Below, one piece after another: positions 51,914 to 60,724 of a DNA stretch of 64,000 nucleotides. The notes under the pieces were generated by a model. The model was given only the letters and a program-made list of their open reading frames with translations, ran no database searches and was not told where the DNA came from. The position numbers and the translations under genes were made by a program. Every line of letters starts with the position of its first letter. The stretch's first letter is position 1. The stretch spans positions 118,297 through 182,296 of the forward strand of contig NZ_JAAVUQ010000016.1 in NCBI RefSeq assembly GCF_018449515.1, read 5' to 3'. The DNA comes from Caballeronia sp. dw_19. Its GTDB lineage: Bacteria; Pseudomonadota; Gammaproteobacteria; Burkholderiales; Burkholderiaceae.

Positions 51914-52992
51914 AAACCGCCAGCGTGGTCTTCGGCTGGGATGTGGGCGGCGCCCACGTCAAGGTGTCAGTGGTGGCGGCGTCCGGCCAGTTGCTCGATA
52001 TCGCGCAATGGGCTTGTCCGTTATGGCAAGGGCTCGGGCACCTGGAGCAGGTGCTTGATTCCGTATTCGAACGCTGGCCGGGTGCTCGCGAGGCGGGTGC
52101 CTGCCACGCGGTCACCATGACAGGCGAGATGGTCGATCTCTTCGCCGATCGCGCCGAGGGCGTCAGCGTTCTCGTGGATACGCTTGCGCGGCGGCTTGGA
52201 CTGGACACGCGGTTTTTCGCGGGCGCGGCTGGCTGGCTTGCACCCGGCGCGTGCGCCGATGGCTGGCGCGACGTGGCATCGGCGAACTGGCGCGCCACCG
52301 CGCAATGGGTCGCGAGCCGTGTCAGTGATGCGCTGCTCGTCGATATAGGCAGTACCACTACGGATATCGTGCCGATTGTCGCCGGGCGCGTCGCGGCGCG
52401 CGGCAGTAACGACGCGAGCCGGCTTGCCAACGGCGAGCTGTTGTATCAGGGCGTAGTGCGCACGCCGTTGTGCGGGGTATCGCATCGGATTGTTTTTCGT
52501 GATGCGCGGGTCAACGTGATGAATGAATGGTTCGCGACGACCGCGGATATCTATCGGTTGACGGGGGAATTATGGCCGGCACACGATCAGTATCCGAGCG
52601 CCGATAACAGACCGAAGACCGAGGCTGCGAGCCGTGCCCGGATGGCACGGATGATTGGCCTTGACGCTCGCGACGCTGGCGACAACGAATGGCGGGAATT
52701 CGCGCAAACCTGGCGTAACGAGCAGATGCAGATCCTGGCGGAGAACCTGGCCCGCGTGACTGATGCGCATCCGGCGCTTGAACACGCGCCGCTGGTGGGC
52801 GCGGGGTGCGGGCGGTTTCTGGCCAATGCGATGGCGCGGCGGCAAGGACGGGATTTTATCGATTTCACGAGCCTGGTCGATGCGCCCGGCACGAGTCGGG
52901 ATGTGCTGGAATGGATAGCGACCTGCGCGCCGGGCGTGGCGGTAGCGTTGCTGTCATTAGAGGTGTTGCACGAGCCTGCGGCTGCGGCTTGA
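51910..52992 (+). CDS. mfnF: H4MPT-linked C1 pathway protein, MfnF-like (hydantoinase/oxoprolinase-related fold)
   Basis: A 360-residue actin-like-fold protein. GWDVGGAHVKV near the N-terminus and DIGSTTTDIVPI (~residues 139-150) are the phosphate-binding loops; MTGEMVDLF lies between them. It belongs to the family described as H4MPT-linked C1 transfer pathway protein, whose archaeal member MfnF joins the aminomethylfuran unit to the tyramine-glutamate part of methanofuran. Translationally coupled to the ATP-grasp gene. Confidence 0.75.
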   Translation: MKTASVVFGWDVGGAHVKVSVVAASGQLLDIAQWACPLWQGLGHLEQVLDSVFERWPGAREAGACHAVTMTGEMVDLFADRAEGVSVLVDTLARRLGLDTRFFAGAAGWLAPGACADGWRDVASANWRATAQWVASRVSDALLVDIGSTTTDIVPIVAGRVAARGSNDASRLANGELLYQGVVRTPLCGVSHRIVFRDARVNVMNEWFATTADIYRLTGELWPAHDQYPSADNRPKTEAASRARMARMIGLDARDAGDNEWREFAQTWRNEQMQILAENLARVTDAHPALEHAPLVGAGCGRFLANAMARRQGRDFIDFTSLVDAPGTSRDVLEWIATCAPGVAVALLSLEVLHEPAAAA

Positions 52993-53004
52993 TGTGGGCG
53001 TGGT

Positions 53005-53026
53005 GTGGGCTTGACGTGGGCTTGAC
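53005..53026 (+). repeat. Tandem 11-base duplication
   Basis: GTGGGCTTGAC occurs twice back to back (53005-53015 and 53016-53026) in the gap between mfnF- and mfnE-like genes. Possibly a slippage product; no function implied. Confidence 0.6.
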
Positions 53027-53086
53027 GTGAAGCGTACGACGGTGACGGTGTGTGTGGGCGAGTCAAATCAGAGCGAGGGGCATGTC

Positions 53087-53674
53087 ATGTGGGTGGTGAA
53101 AATCGGGGGTAGCCTGAGTCACGACCCGTCGTTGCGCGAATGGCTTACCCAGCTTTGGGAAGTAGGCGGCGGGCGGGTCGTGATCGTGCCGGGCGGCGGG
53201 GATTTCGCGGACACGGTTCGCCAGTACCAGAGTGAGTGGCATTTTGGCGACCTGGCCGCTCACAACATGTGCCTGCTTGCGATGGCGCAGTACGCCATAT
53301 TGATGCAGGGGGTTTTGCCGGAACTCGTGTTGGCGTCGAACGAGATCCGCATCCGGCGCGCATTGCGCGATGGGCGCGTGGCCGTGTGGGTGCCGACCGA
53401 CCTGATGCGCGATACACCTGATGAAATGACCAACTGGGACACGACGTCGGATAGCCTCGCCGCGTGGCTGTCGACTACGCTGAACGCTGAGCGGCTGATG
53501 GTGGTGAAGTCGTGCGCGGTCGACGCCACGCCGCTCGAGGCTTTATCGTCGAGAGGGGTAGTAGATGCGCGCTTTGTCAAGCATGTGGCGGATGCCAACT
53601 ACGTCGTGGAGATGTTCAATAAGGGCGACGCCGGTTTGATGAGGGAGAGGTTGTTGCATATTCCGGTGGCTTGA
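53087..53674 (+). CDS. mfnE: Amino-acid-kinase-family protein, MfnE-like
   Basis: A 195-residue short amino acid kinase fold: VVKIGGSLSHDP at the N-terminus, IVPGGGDFADTVRQYQ, and a central NWDTTSDSLAAWLS. This short form matches MfnE, which phosphorylates aminomethylfuran phosphate for methanofuran assembly, rather than full aspartokinase. GAGGGG lies before ATG 53087. It converges on mfnB with a 75-base gap. Confidence 0.7.
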   Translation: MWVVKIGGSLSHDPSLREWLTQLWEVGGGRVVIVPGGGDFADTVRQYQSEWHFGDLAAHNMCLLAMAQYAILMQGVLPELVLASNEIRIRRALRDGRVAVWVPTDLMRDTPDEMTNWDTTSDSLAAWLSTTLNAERLMVVKSCAVDATPLEALSSRGVVDARFVKHVADANYVVEMFNKGDAGLMRERLLHIPVA

Positions 53675-53749
53675 TCTGGCGAAAATCAACCTCAAAACAG
53701 AACCCCGAATGCCGACGAAACCCAATTCGCGATATCTTCCAGGCGAAGC

Positions 53750-54448
53750 TTAATGCGGGTCCGCGACCGCACTCCGATGCAGTGCATCGGCCCATTGGGC
53801 GACTCTTGCGGGGTCCAGCCGCCCCGCACGCCCTCCCTCGCACAGTGCGGTTCGAAACCCCGCTATATCCGGCGCCAGTTCGCGAATCTCCGGCAGTTGC
53901 GCCCAACCGAGCGACCCCGCCAACCCGGTCATTGAACCGTTCTCGCCGGCCGCTCGCAAGCAAGCCGCGAGCGTGTTTTTATCGATGCAATCGAAGAGCG
54001 TGCGGCCGTTCTTGATGGCGGTATCGAAGACGATTCCCGCAAAGCCCAACGCTGCTGCAAAGCGAGTCAGCTCCACATCCATGCCCGCATCGCACAGCAG
54101 CACCGGCACGACTGCCGCCGGCAAGTTCGCCAGCTCAATCAGGCAATCCCGCGCCGCTGCCCCGGGTGTCACGCCGACCTTCACATAATCCACCCCCGTA
54201 TTGCCCACCTCAATCACGCGCGTGGCGATCTCATCGATCGCCTCGGTCGCGATATCGCCGATAGTTGCGCTGATCGGCTTGACCGGGAAGGTCGATCGCA
54301 GCCGGGCCACGATCCGTGTGATCTCGTCCAGGGACACACCGCCCAACGCCCCGGCGCCCGGTTCCTTCAGATCAATCAGTTCGGCGCCCGCAAGCGCTGC
54401 ATCCAGCGCTTCTTCGGACGAGCGGACGCTCGCGAGCAATGCAGTCAT
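53750..54448 (-). CDS. mfnB: MfnB, (5-formylfuran-3-yl)methyl phosphate synthase (DUF556)
   Basis: A 232-residue TIM-barrel protein. LLASVRSSEEALDAALAGAELIDLKEPGAGALGG is the DUF556 signature with the catalytic lysine; VDYVKVG holds a second lysine. MfnB makes the furan ring of methanofuran from two glyceraldehyde-3-phosphates. The DUF447 gene lies 18 bases upstream on the same strand. Confidence 0.88.
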   Translation of the reverse strand: MTALLASVRSSEEALDAALAGAELIDLKEPGAGALGGVSLDEITRIVARLRSTFPVKPISATIGDIATEAIDEIATRVIEVGNTGVDYVKVGVTPGAAARDCLIELANLPAAVVPVLLCDAGMDVELTRFAAALGFAGIVFDTAIKNGRTLFDCIDKNTLAACLRAAGENGSMTGLAGSLGWAQLPEIRELAPDIAGFRTALCEGGRAGRLDPARVAQWADALHRSAVADPH

Positions 54449-54466
54449 GAAAACCTCCGGAATAAT

Positions 54467-55033
54467 TCAGCGCGCCGCGCCCGAGCGATGCCGTGCAATG
54501 GCCGCCATGATCCAGTCCCACGCAATACGCTCGTGCTCACCGGCGGTTTTATCGATGGCGATTTGCAAGTACGCTACTTCATGGTCGACCTTTTCTGCAG
54601 GCAACATGAACAGACGGCTCACGAGAATCGCGCCCTCCACGACGGCAGCCTGCGCCCGATTGAACCCCGTGAACGGCGCATGCGTCTCACCATGCACACT
54701 TCTCATCCGCAGCACCGGACGCTGCGGGTCGTCCCGGAATGTCTCGAGTTCAAGCTCCGTGTGAGCGAGCGAATCCTCCAGCAGCACGCTGTTCACGCGC
54801 GCGGCGGCCCGTGTCGGCCAGTCCCGCGAGTAACCTGTCACGCAGCCTGCAAACACGCGCACGTCAGTCGTGAAGTTGATCACGGCCGCGCGCGTGGCGA
54901 CGATATTGTCCAGCGTAGTGGAGGGGCGAAACGGCGCAAGAATCACCAGTCCGTCCTCGAAGCGAACGCCCATGGGTGCAATGTGGGGCCGGCCATCGCG
55001 CGCCGCGGTCGTGACGATCGTTTCGTAGATCAT
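54467..55033 (-). CDS. DUF447 protein of the H4MPT C1 gene set
   Basis: A 188-residue split-barrel flavin-binding-like protein (IYETIVTTAARDGRPHIAPMGVRFEDG, NIVATRAAVINFTTDV). DUF447 genes occur in methanogens and in H4MPT clusters of methylotrophs; function unknown, presumably cofactor synthesis or a flavin-linked step. Probably transcribed with mfnB. Confidence 0.75.
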   Translation of the reverse strand: MIYETIVTTAARDGRPHIAPMGVRFEDGLVILAPFRPSTTLDNIVATRAAVINFTTDVRVFAGCVTGYSRDWPTRAAARVNSVLLEDSLAHTELELETFRDDPQRPVLRMRSVHGETHAPFTGFNRAQAAVVEGAILVSRLFMLPAEKVDHEVAYLQIAIDKTAGEHERIAWDWIMAAIARHRSGAAR

Positions 55034-55221
55034 GGCGGGGAACGCTGGTCATGGCGACGCACTGGGAGCCGGCGGATTGGCACATTTCAACTCAAGCGTA
55101 ATCGTTACCTGTGTCACTTAGGACGTGAGCCCGGTTCAGCGGCAGCACGCCAGGACGATCACGCCAAGCCGCACGTCAGTTGCCCATGCAAGGACCATGG
55201 GCCGACGGCGGCGCCCAGCGC

Positions 55222-55296
55222 TTAACGCGTTGCGATATACATCGTGATTTCGAAACCAAAACGCATATCGGTGTAGCTCGGTGTCGTCCACTGCAT
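55222..55296 (-). CDS. pqqA: PqqA, PQQ precursor peptide (24 residues)
   Basis: On the minus strand a 24-codon frame starts MQWTTPSYTDMRFGFE and ends ITMYIATR. Glu16 and Tyr20, the pair joined to form PQQ, are in the canonical E-x-x-x-Y spacing. A good GGAGACGACT spacer precedes the ATG. It is the only pqqA I can find, about 11 kb from pqqB, upstream of the DUF447/mfnB genes and near the divergent cbb operon. Confidence 0.93.
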   Translation of the reverse strand: MQWTTPSYTDMRFGFEITMYIATR

Positions 55297-55714
55297 AGTC
55301 GTCTCCATCAAGTTATCCAACGGAACGCCAGTACCACCCGTCGTCGCCTTTCCAGCAGCTTTCGCAACGGCAAGCAGCACCAGCAGGCACCCTCACGCAA
55401 GCAGCGTGCCAAAACACGCGCGTCGTGTTCGGAGCACATACGGAACACGCGGGCTGGATGGCGCAATGACGAATGCGTCTGACTGTCGCGGAACCGCAGC
55501 AAAGTGTCCCACGTCGTTCCGGCACACGGATGTAGGGAGTACCCCACGTTAACGGATCGCTTAACCCTGACGAAGAAAATCGTGAATTCCCCTCGGGCCG
55601 GCTCACGCTTACATTGCAATCACGGCGCAGGCCAGTCCGTTCATCTGTTCAGCTATCTGGTCACGAGCGCTTTGAAGCTTCCGCAGCGCGGTTTTCTCTT
55701 TCGAGGCAAACGAA
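55297..55714 (+). promoter_or_regulatory. Divergent pqqA / cbb operon control region
   Basis: This 418-base gap has no supported gene. It must hold the pqqA and cbbL promoters. GTTAAC (55549-55554) followed by CTTAAC (55560-55565) may be part of a CbbR-type site (LysR T-N-A pattern), but no cbbR lies nearby in the window, so the call is weak. Confidence 0.4.
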
Positions 55715-57205
55715 ATGAACGACTTCACCAAGGCCGCCGTCGAGCCGGCATCCAATGCGCCGGCCCCGCGTTCCCGCTACTCGGCGGGCGTCATGAAGTA
55801 TCGCGAGATGGGTTACTGGCAGCCCGACTACGTACCGAAGGACACCGATGTGATCGCTCTCTTCCGGATCACGCCGCAACCCGGCGTCGAGCCCGAGGAA
55901 GCGGCGGCGGCGGTGGCGGGGGAATCGTCGACGGCAACCTGGACCGTGGTCTGGACCGACCGGCTTACCGCCTGCGATATGTATCGCGCCAAGGCGTACC
56001 GCGTGGACGCCGTACCGGCTTCGAGCAGCGCGGAGCCGCAGTATTTCGCGTATATCGCGTATGACCTCGACCTGTTCGAGGAAGGCTCGGTCGCGAACCT
56101 GACGGCATCGATCATCGGCAACGTGTTTGGCTTCAAGCCGTTGAAAGCGCTGCGGCTCGAGGACATGCGCATGCCTGTTGCTTATCTCAAGACTTTTCAG
56201 GGGCCGCCGACGGGCATCGTGGTCGAACGCGAGCGGCTCGACAAGTACGGCCGTCCGTTGCTCGGCGCCACGGTGAAACCGAAGCTGGGGCTCTCGGGCA
56301 AGAACTACGGACGCGTGGTGTATGAAGGTCTGAGAGGCGGCCTCGATTTCTTGAAGGACGATGAGAACATCAACTCGCAGCCGTTCATGCACTGGCGCGA
56401 CCGGTTCCTGTTTTCCATGGAAGCCGTGAACCGCGCGCAAGCCGCTACCGGCGAGGTCAAGGGACACTACCTCAACGTCACGGCCGGGACCATGGAGGAC
56501 ATGTATGAACGCGCGGAATTCGCGAAGGAGCTGGGCTCGTGCATTGTGATGATCGACCTGGTGATCGGCTGGACCGCTATCCAGTCCATGGCGCGCTGGG
56601 CTCGCAGGAACGACATGATCCTGCACCTGCATCGAGCAGGACATGGCACTTATACGCGACAGCGCAGTCACGGCATTTCGTTTCGCGTGATCGCGAAATG
56701 GCTGCGCATGGCAGGCGTGGATCATGCACATGCCGGTACGGCGGTCGGCAAGCTTGAAGGTGATCCGCTTTCGGTACAGGGCTATTACAACGTGTTGCGT
56801 GAGTCGCACAATCCGGTGGACTTGTCGCGCGGCATATTTTTCGATCAGCCTTGGGCTGGATTGCGCAAAATCATGCCGGTGGCTTCCGGCGGCATTCACG
56901 CCGGGCAGATGCACCAGTTGCTGGACCTGTTCGGCGATGACTGCATCCTGCAGTTCGGTGGCGGCACGATCGGTCACCCCGCCGGCATCCAGGCAGGCGC
57001 TGTCGCCAACCGCGTCGCGCTCGAAGTCATGGTGAAGGCGCGCAACGAAGGCCGCGACATCGCGCACGAGGGGCCGGAAATACTTGAGAGCGCGGCGCGC
57101 TGGTGTACGCCGCTCAAGCAGGCGCTCGATACATGGCGCGATGTGACGTTCAACTATGCGTCGACCGACACGCCGGATTTTGCCGCCACGCCAACGCCGG
57201 CCTGA
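55715..57205 (+). CDS. cbbL: RuBisCO large subunit, red-type form I (IC)
   Basis: A 496-residue large subunit. The catalytic loop GATVKPKLGLSGKNYGR holds Lys188 and Lys190, the carbamylated lysine is Lys214 in GGLDFLKDDENIN, and loop 6/phosphate sites follow (HRAGHGTYTRQ, SGGIHAGQM, FGGGTIGHP). The long N-terminus and the cbbX gene in the operon mark the red-type form IC of proteobacteria. Fixes CO2 onto ribulose bisphosphate. Confidence 0.97.
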   Translation: MNDFTKAAVEPASNAPAPRSRYSAGVMKYREMGYWQPDYVPKDTDVIALFRITPQPGVEPEEAAAAVAGESSTATWTVVWTDRLTACDMYRAKAYRVDAVPASSSAEPQYFAYIAYDLDLFEEGSVANLTASIIGNVFGFKPLKALRLEDMRMPVAYLKTFQGPPTGIVVERERLDKYGRPLLGATVKPKLGLSGKNYGRVVYEGLRGGLDFLKDDENINSQPFMHWRDRFLFSMEAVNRAQAATGEVKGHYLNVTAGTMEDMYERAEFAKELGSCIVMIDLVIGWTAIQSMARWARRNDMILHLHRAGHGTYTRQRSHGISFRVIAKWLRMAGVDHAHAGTAVGKLEGDPLSVQGYYNVLRESHNPVDLSRGIFFDQPWAGLRKIMPVASGGIHAGQMHQLLDLFGDDCILQFGGGTIGHPAGIQAGAVANRVALEVMVKARNEGRDIAHEGPEILESAARWCTPLKQALDTWRDVTFNYASTDTPDFAATPTPA

Positions 57206-57246
57206 GGCCCTGAGCTTTTAGGAAACTGATTGAAAAGAGGTTAGTC

Positions 57247-57684
57247 ATGCAAATCACACAAGGCACATTTTCATTCCTTCCCGACCTCACCGACGAGGAG
57301 ATCGGCTTGCAGATCGACTACGCCCTGCAGCAGGGCTGGGCCTGCTCGGTCGAGTTCACTGACGACCCGCATCCGCGCAATACCTACTGGGAAATGTGGG
57401 GCTTGCCGATGTTCGACCTGAAAGACCCCGCCGGCGCGATGCAGGAAGTCAACGCTTGCCGAACGACCTATCCGCAGCATTACATCAAGGTCAACGCGTT
57501 CGATTCAGTGCGGGGATTCGAGACCATGCGGCTGTCGTTCATCGTCAATCGGCCACAGGATGAACCGGGCTTCCGCCTGGAGCGCCAGGACGTCCACGGC
57601 CGCGTGCAGCACTACGCGATGAAGGCTTATTCGAATGACCGGCCGCCCTCGAGCCGCCAAGTACCTGCGCCACTGGAGAGATGA
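57247..57684 (+). CDS. cbbS: RuBisCO small subunit
   Basis: A 145-residue small subunit, with the red-type C-terminal extension. GTFSFLPDLTDEEIGLQIDYALQQGWACSVEFTDDPHPRNTYWEMWGLPMFDL is the conserved start, and the tail holds the beta-hairpin extension of form IC/ID. It follows cbbL by 41 bases and overlaps or abuts cbbX. Confidence 0.97.
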   Translation: MQITQGTFSFLPDLTDEEIGLQIDYALQQGWACSVEFTDDPHPRNTYWEMWGLPMFDLKDPAGAMQEVNACRTTYPQHYIKVNAFDSVRGFETMRLSFIVNRPQDEPGFRLERQDVHGRVQHYAMKAYSNDRPPSSRQVPAPLER

Positions 57685-57686
57685 CG

Positions 57687-58646
57687 ATGACGTTAGCCGC
57701 AGCCGATCTGCCGGTTCACGAACCGCCCGAAAAATCGCCCGTTCGGCCGGACATGGCTAGTGTCGATCTCGTCGCGCTGTTCCGCGAGTCGGCGGTGGGC
57801 GAGGTGCTGGCCGAACTCGATCGCGATCTGGTCGGGCTTGCTCCGGTGAAGACGCGTATCGGCGAAATAGCGGCGCAACTGCTGGTCGAGCGGGCGCGCG
57901 AAACGCTGGGGATCGCGAGCGGCGCACCCACTTTGCATATGTGTTTCTCCGGCAATCCGGGCACGGGCAAGACAACGGTCGCGCTGCGCATGGCGGAAGT
58001 ATTGTTCAGGCTGGGTTATATCCGCCGCAAGCATCTGGTGTCGGTTACGCGAGACGACCTTGTTGGCCAGTACATCGGGCACACGGCGCCCAAGACACGC
58101 GACGTGCTCAAGCGCGCCATGGGCGGCGTTCTGTTTATCGATGAAGCGTATTACTTGTATCGGCCGGAAAACGAGCGCGATTACGGGCAGGAAGCTATTG
58201 AGATCCTGTTGCAGACCATGGAGAACCAGCGTTCGGATCTGGTAGTCATTCTGGCGGGCTATGAGTCGCGCATGGAAACCTTCTTCCAGAGTAATCCGGG
58301 GTTTCGCTCGCGGATTGCGCATCACGTCACGTTCCCCGACTACGACGCCGCGGAACTGCTCGCGATTGCCGAAGGCATGCTCGCACGGATGCACTACCGG
58401 CTCGACGCCGAGGCGCGTACCGCGTTCGAAGACTATCTCGCGCGGCGCATCCGCCAGCCGAATTTCGCGAATGCGCGCTCGGTGCGCAACGCGCTCGACC
58501 GCGCGCGATTGCGCCAGGCCAGCCGTCTGTTCGCCGAGGCGATGCAAGGCGGCGGTCCATCCGACACCGCTGCGCTGACCCTGCTGTGCGCCACCGATAT
58601 TCGCGCGAGCCGTGTGTTCGACGCGCCGTCGCCCGGACCTGCTTAA
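57687..58646 (+). CDS. cbbX: CbbX, AAA+ RuBisCO activase
   Basis: A 319-residue red-type activase. Walker A is GNPGTGKTT, Walker B VLFIDEAYYL, with arginine-finger candidates near RSRIAHHVTFPDY. It pulls the C-terminus of CbbL to remove inhibitory sugar phosphates and needs ribulose bisphosphate. ATG 57687 is spaced 8 bases from GGAG; ATG 57681, overlapping the cbbS stop, is only 2 bases from it and less likely. Confidence 0.93.
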   Translation: MTLAAADLPVHEPPEKSPVRPDMASVDLVALFRESAVGEVLAELDRDLVGLAPVKTRIGEIAAQLLVERARETLGIASGAPTLHMCFSGNPGTGKTTVALRMAEVLFRLGYIRRKHLVSVTRDDLVGQYIGHTAPKTRDVLKRAMGGVLFIDEAYYLYRPENERDYGQEAIEILLQTMENQRSDLVVILAGYESRMETFFQSNPGFRSRIAHHVTFPDYDAAELLAIAEGMLARMHYRLDAEARTAFEDYLARRIRQPNFANARSVRNALDRARLRQASRLFAEAMQGGGPSDTAALTLLCATDIRASRVFDAPSPGPA

Positions 58647-58664
58647 ACCTCCCAGGAGTGCGCC

Positions 58665-59765
58665 ATGCTGGATGGACGGACCACACTTTCAAAGTTCCTG
58701 ATCGATACCCTCGATCGCAAGCCATCGCCTGTTCAGGCCAGCGGATTGTCGGCGCTGCTGATCGACGTAGCGGCTTCGATCAAGACCATCTCGGCGCAAC
58801 TGACCAAGGGGGCATTGGGCGGCAACTACGGCTCGGCTGCGACCATCAACACGCATGGCGAGGAACAGAAGAAACTCGATATTGCGACCAATGACATCTT
58901 CCTGCAGCACTGCGAGTGGGACGGTCTGCTGGCGGGCATGCTGTCCGAAGAGATGGAAGACGTGTACACGATTCCGCCCGCGTATCCGCGCGGGGAATAT
59001 CTGCTGGCGTTCGATCCGCTGGACGGTTCCTCGAATATCGATATCAACGGTGTGGTCGGATCGATCTTCTCGGTATTACGGGCGCCCGACGGGTTGAAGT
59101 CAGGCCCCGAAGCGATCGACGCCGCATTCCTGCGGCCGGGGCACGAGCAGGTGGCAGCAGGCTACGCGGTATACGGTCCGTCGACCATGCTCGTCATATC
59201 GGTTGGTAATGGCACGCATGGCTTCACGCTTGATCGCGAGGTCGGAAATTTCGTGCTCACGCATTCGGATATCCGCATTCCGGAGGACACCTGTGAGTTC
59301 GCGATCAACGCGTCGAACGAGCGTTTCTGGGAACCGCCCGTGCGCCGCTATGTACAGGAATGCAAGGATGGACGCAGCGGTTGCCGTGAACGGGATTTCA
59401 ACATGCGCTGGATCGCTTCGATGGTCGCCGAGGTCCACCGCATCCTGATGCGCGGCGGCGTCTTCATGTACCCACGCGACTTCAAGACGCCGGCCATGCA
59501 AGGGCGCTTGCGGCTCCTGTATGAAGCCAGTCCGATGAGTTTCCTGATCGAGCAGGCGGACGGCATGTCGACCACGGGGCGCGAGCGGATTCTCGACGTG
59601 CAACCCCGGGCGTTGCACGAACGTGTGCCGGTGATCCTGGGATCGAAGAATGAAGTGGCGCGCATTGCCCGCTATCACGCCGACTATGACCGTGGCGAAG
59701 ACAAGCCCTACACGTCGCCGCTTTTTAACAAGCGGTCGTTGTTCCTGCCTGAAGCGCCGGCCTGA
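58665..59765 (+). CDS. cbbF: Class I fructose-1,6-bisphosphatase
   Basis: A 366-residue FBPase with the metal-binding FDPLDGSSNIDIN and LSEEMEDVY. CAGGAG precedes ATG 58665. It converts fructose 1,6-bisphosphate (and possibly sedoheptulose 1,7-bisphosphate) in the Calvin cycle. Located after cbbX in the operon. Confidence 0.95.
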   Translation: MLDGRTTLSKFLIDTLDRKPSPVQASGLSALLIDVAASIKTISAQLTKGALGGNYGSAATINTHGEEQKKLDIATNDIFLQHCEWDGLLAGMLSEEMEDVYTIPPAYPRGEYLLAFDPLDGSSNIDINGVVGSIFSVLRAPDGLKSGPEAIDAAFLRPGHEQVAAGYAVYGPSTMLVISVGNGTHGFTLDREVGNFVLTHSDIRIPEDTCEFAINASNERFWEPPVRRYVQECKDGRSGCRERDFNMRWIASMVAEVHRILMRGGVFMYPRDFKTPAMQGRLRLLYEASPMSFLIEQADGMSTTGRERILDVQPRALHERVPVILGSKNEVARIARYHADYDRGEDKPYTSPLFNKRSLFLPEAPA

Positions 59766-59811
59766 GCGCGTCGCCTGATCGAATTCGATTACGAGAACCA
59801 GGAGACACACC

Positions 59812-60684
59812 ATGTCAGTCAAACATCCGGTTATCGCGGTGACCGGCTCCAGCGGCGCGGGCACGACAACCGTCATGAAGAGCTTCACCCACATTTTCAG
59901 GCGAGAGCGGATCAACGCGCAGATTGTAGAGGGCGATGCGTTTCATCGACACGATCGCCTGGGCATGCGTGAGGCGCTCAGGCAAAGCGAGTGTGACGGT
60001 GTGCGCAACTTCAGCCATTTCGGCCCGGAGGCCAACCTGCTTGAAGAGCTTGCGCAACTCTTCGCAAACTATGGGGATACGGGGACCGGACAGGTTCGCC
60101 ACTATGTCCACGATGATGCGGAAGCTGCGCTCTACCAGCAGGACGCCGGCACGTTTACGCCCTGGGAAGACATTGCTGCCGGCACGGACCTGATGTTCTA
60201 TGAAGGGCTGCACGGTGCGGCTGTGACCGACAAGGCCGATGTTGCGCGTCATGCGGACCTGCTTGTGGGCGTGGTGCCGATCATCAATCTGGAGTGGATT
60301 CAGAAGCTGCATCGTGATCAGACCTTGCGGGGCTATTCGCACGAGGCGGTGGTCGACACCATCCTCAGGCGCATGCCGGACTATGTGAACTACATCTGCC
60401 CGCAGTTTTCGCGCACGCATGTCAACTTCCAGCGGGTGCCCACCGTGGATACGTCCAACCCGTTCACCGCACGCGAGATTCCGCACGCGGACGAAAGTTT
60501 TGTCGTCATCCGGTTCGCCCGGCCCAAGGGAATCGATTTCCCGTATTTGCTCACCATGCTGCACGACTCGTTCATGTCGCGTCCGAATGTGATCGTCGTG
60601 CCGGGCGGAAAGATGGGACTCGCGATGCAGCTCATCTTCACGCCGCTGATCCTGCAGTTGCTCGATCGGCGCGCTCGCGCCTGA
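59812..60684 (+). CDS. cbbP: Phosphoribulokinase
   Basis: A 290-residue type I phosphoribulokinase, the proteobacterial octameric form. The P-loop is GSSGAGTTT, followed by GDAFHRHDR and the FYEGLHGAA Walker B-like stretch. It makes ribulose bisphosphate for RuBisCO. It lies 46 bases after cbbF. Confidence 0.97.
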   Translation: MSVKHPVIAVTGSSGAGTTTVMKSFTHIFRRERINAQIVEGDAFHRHDRLGMREALRQSECDGVRNFSHFGPEANLLEELAQLFANYGDTGTGQVRHYVHDDAEAALYQQDAGTFTPWEDIAAGTDLMFYEGLHGAAVTDKADVARHADLLVGVVPIINLEWIQKLHRDQTLRGYSHEAVVDTILRRMPDYVNYICPQFSRTHVNFQRVPTVDTSNPFTAREIPHADESFVVIRFARPKGIDFPYLLTMLHDSFMSRPNVIVVPGGKMGLAMQLIFTPLILQLLDRRARA

Positions 60685-60724
60685 GGGTTTGGTCTTATCG
60701 TTTTCTAACTGGAGGAGGCATCCG

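Noticed and set aside
55308..55619. Minus-strand frames of ~100 codons between pqqA and cbbL, considered as a cbbR fragment
   Set aside because: No LysR helix-turn-helix or effector-domain motif is present; cysteine- and arginine-rich shadow translation.
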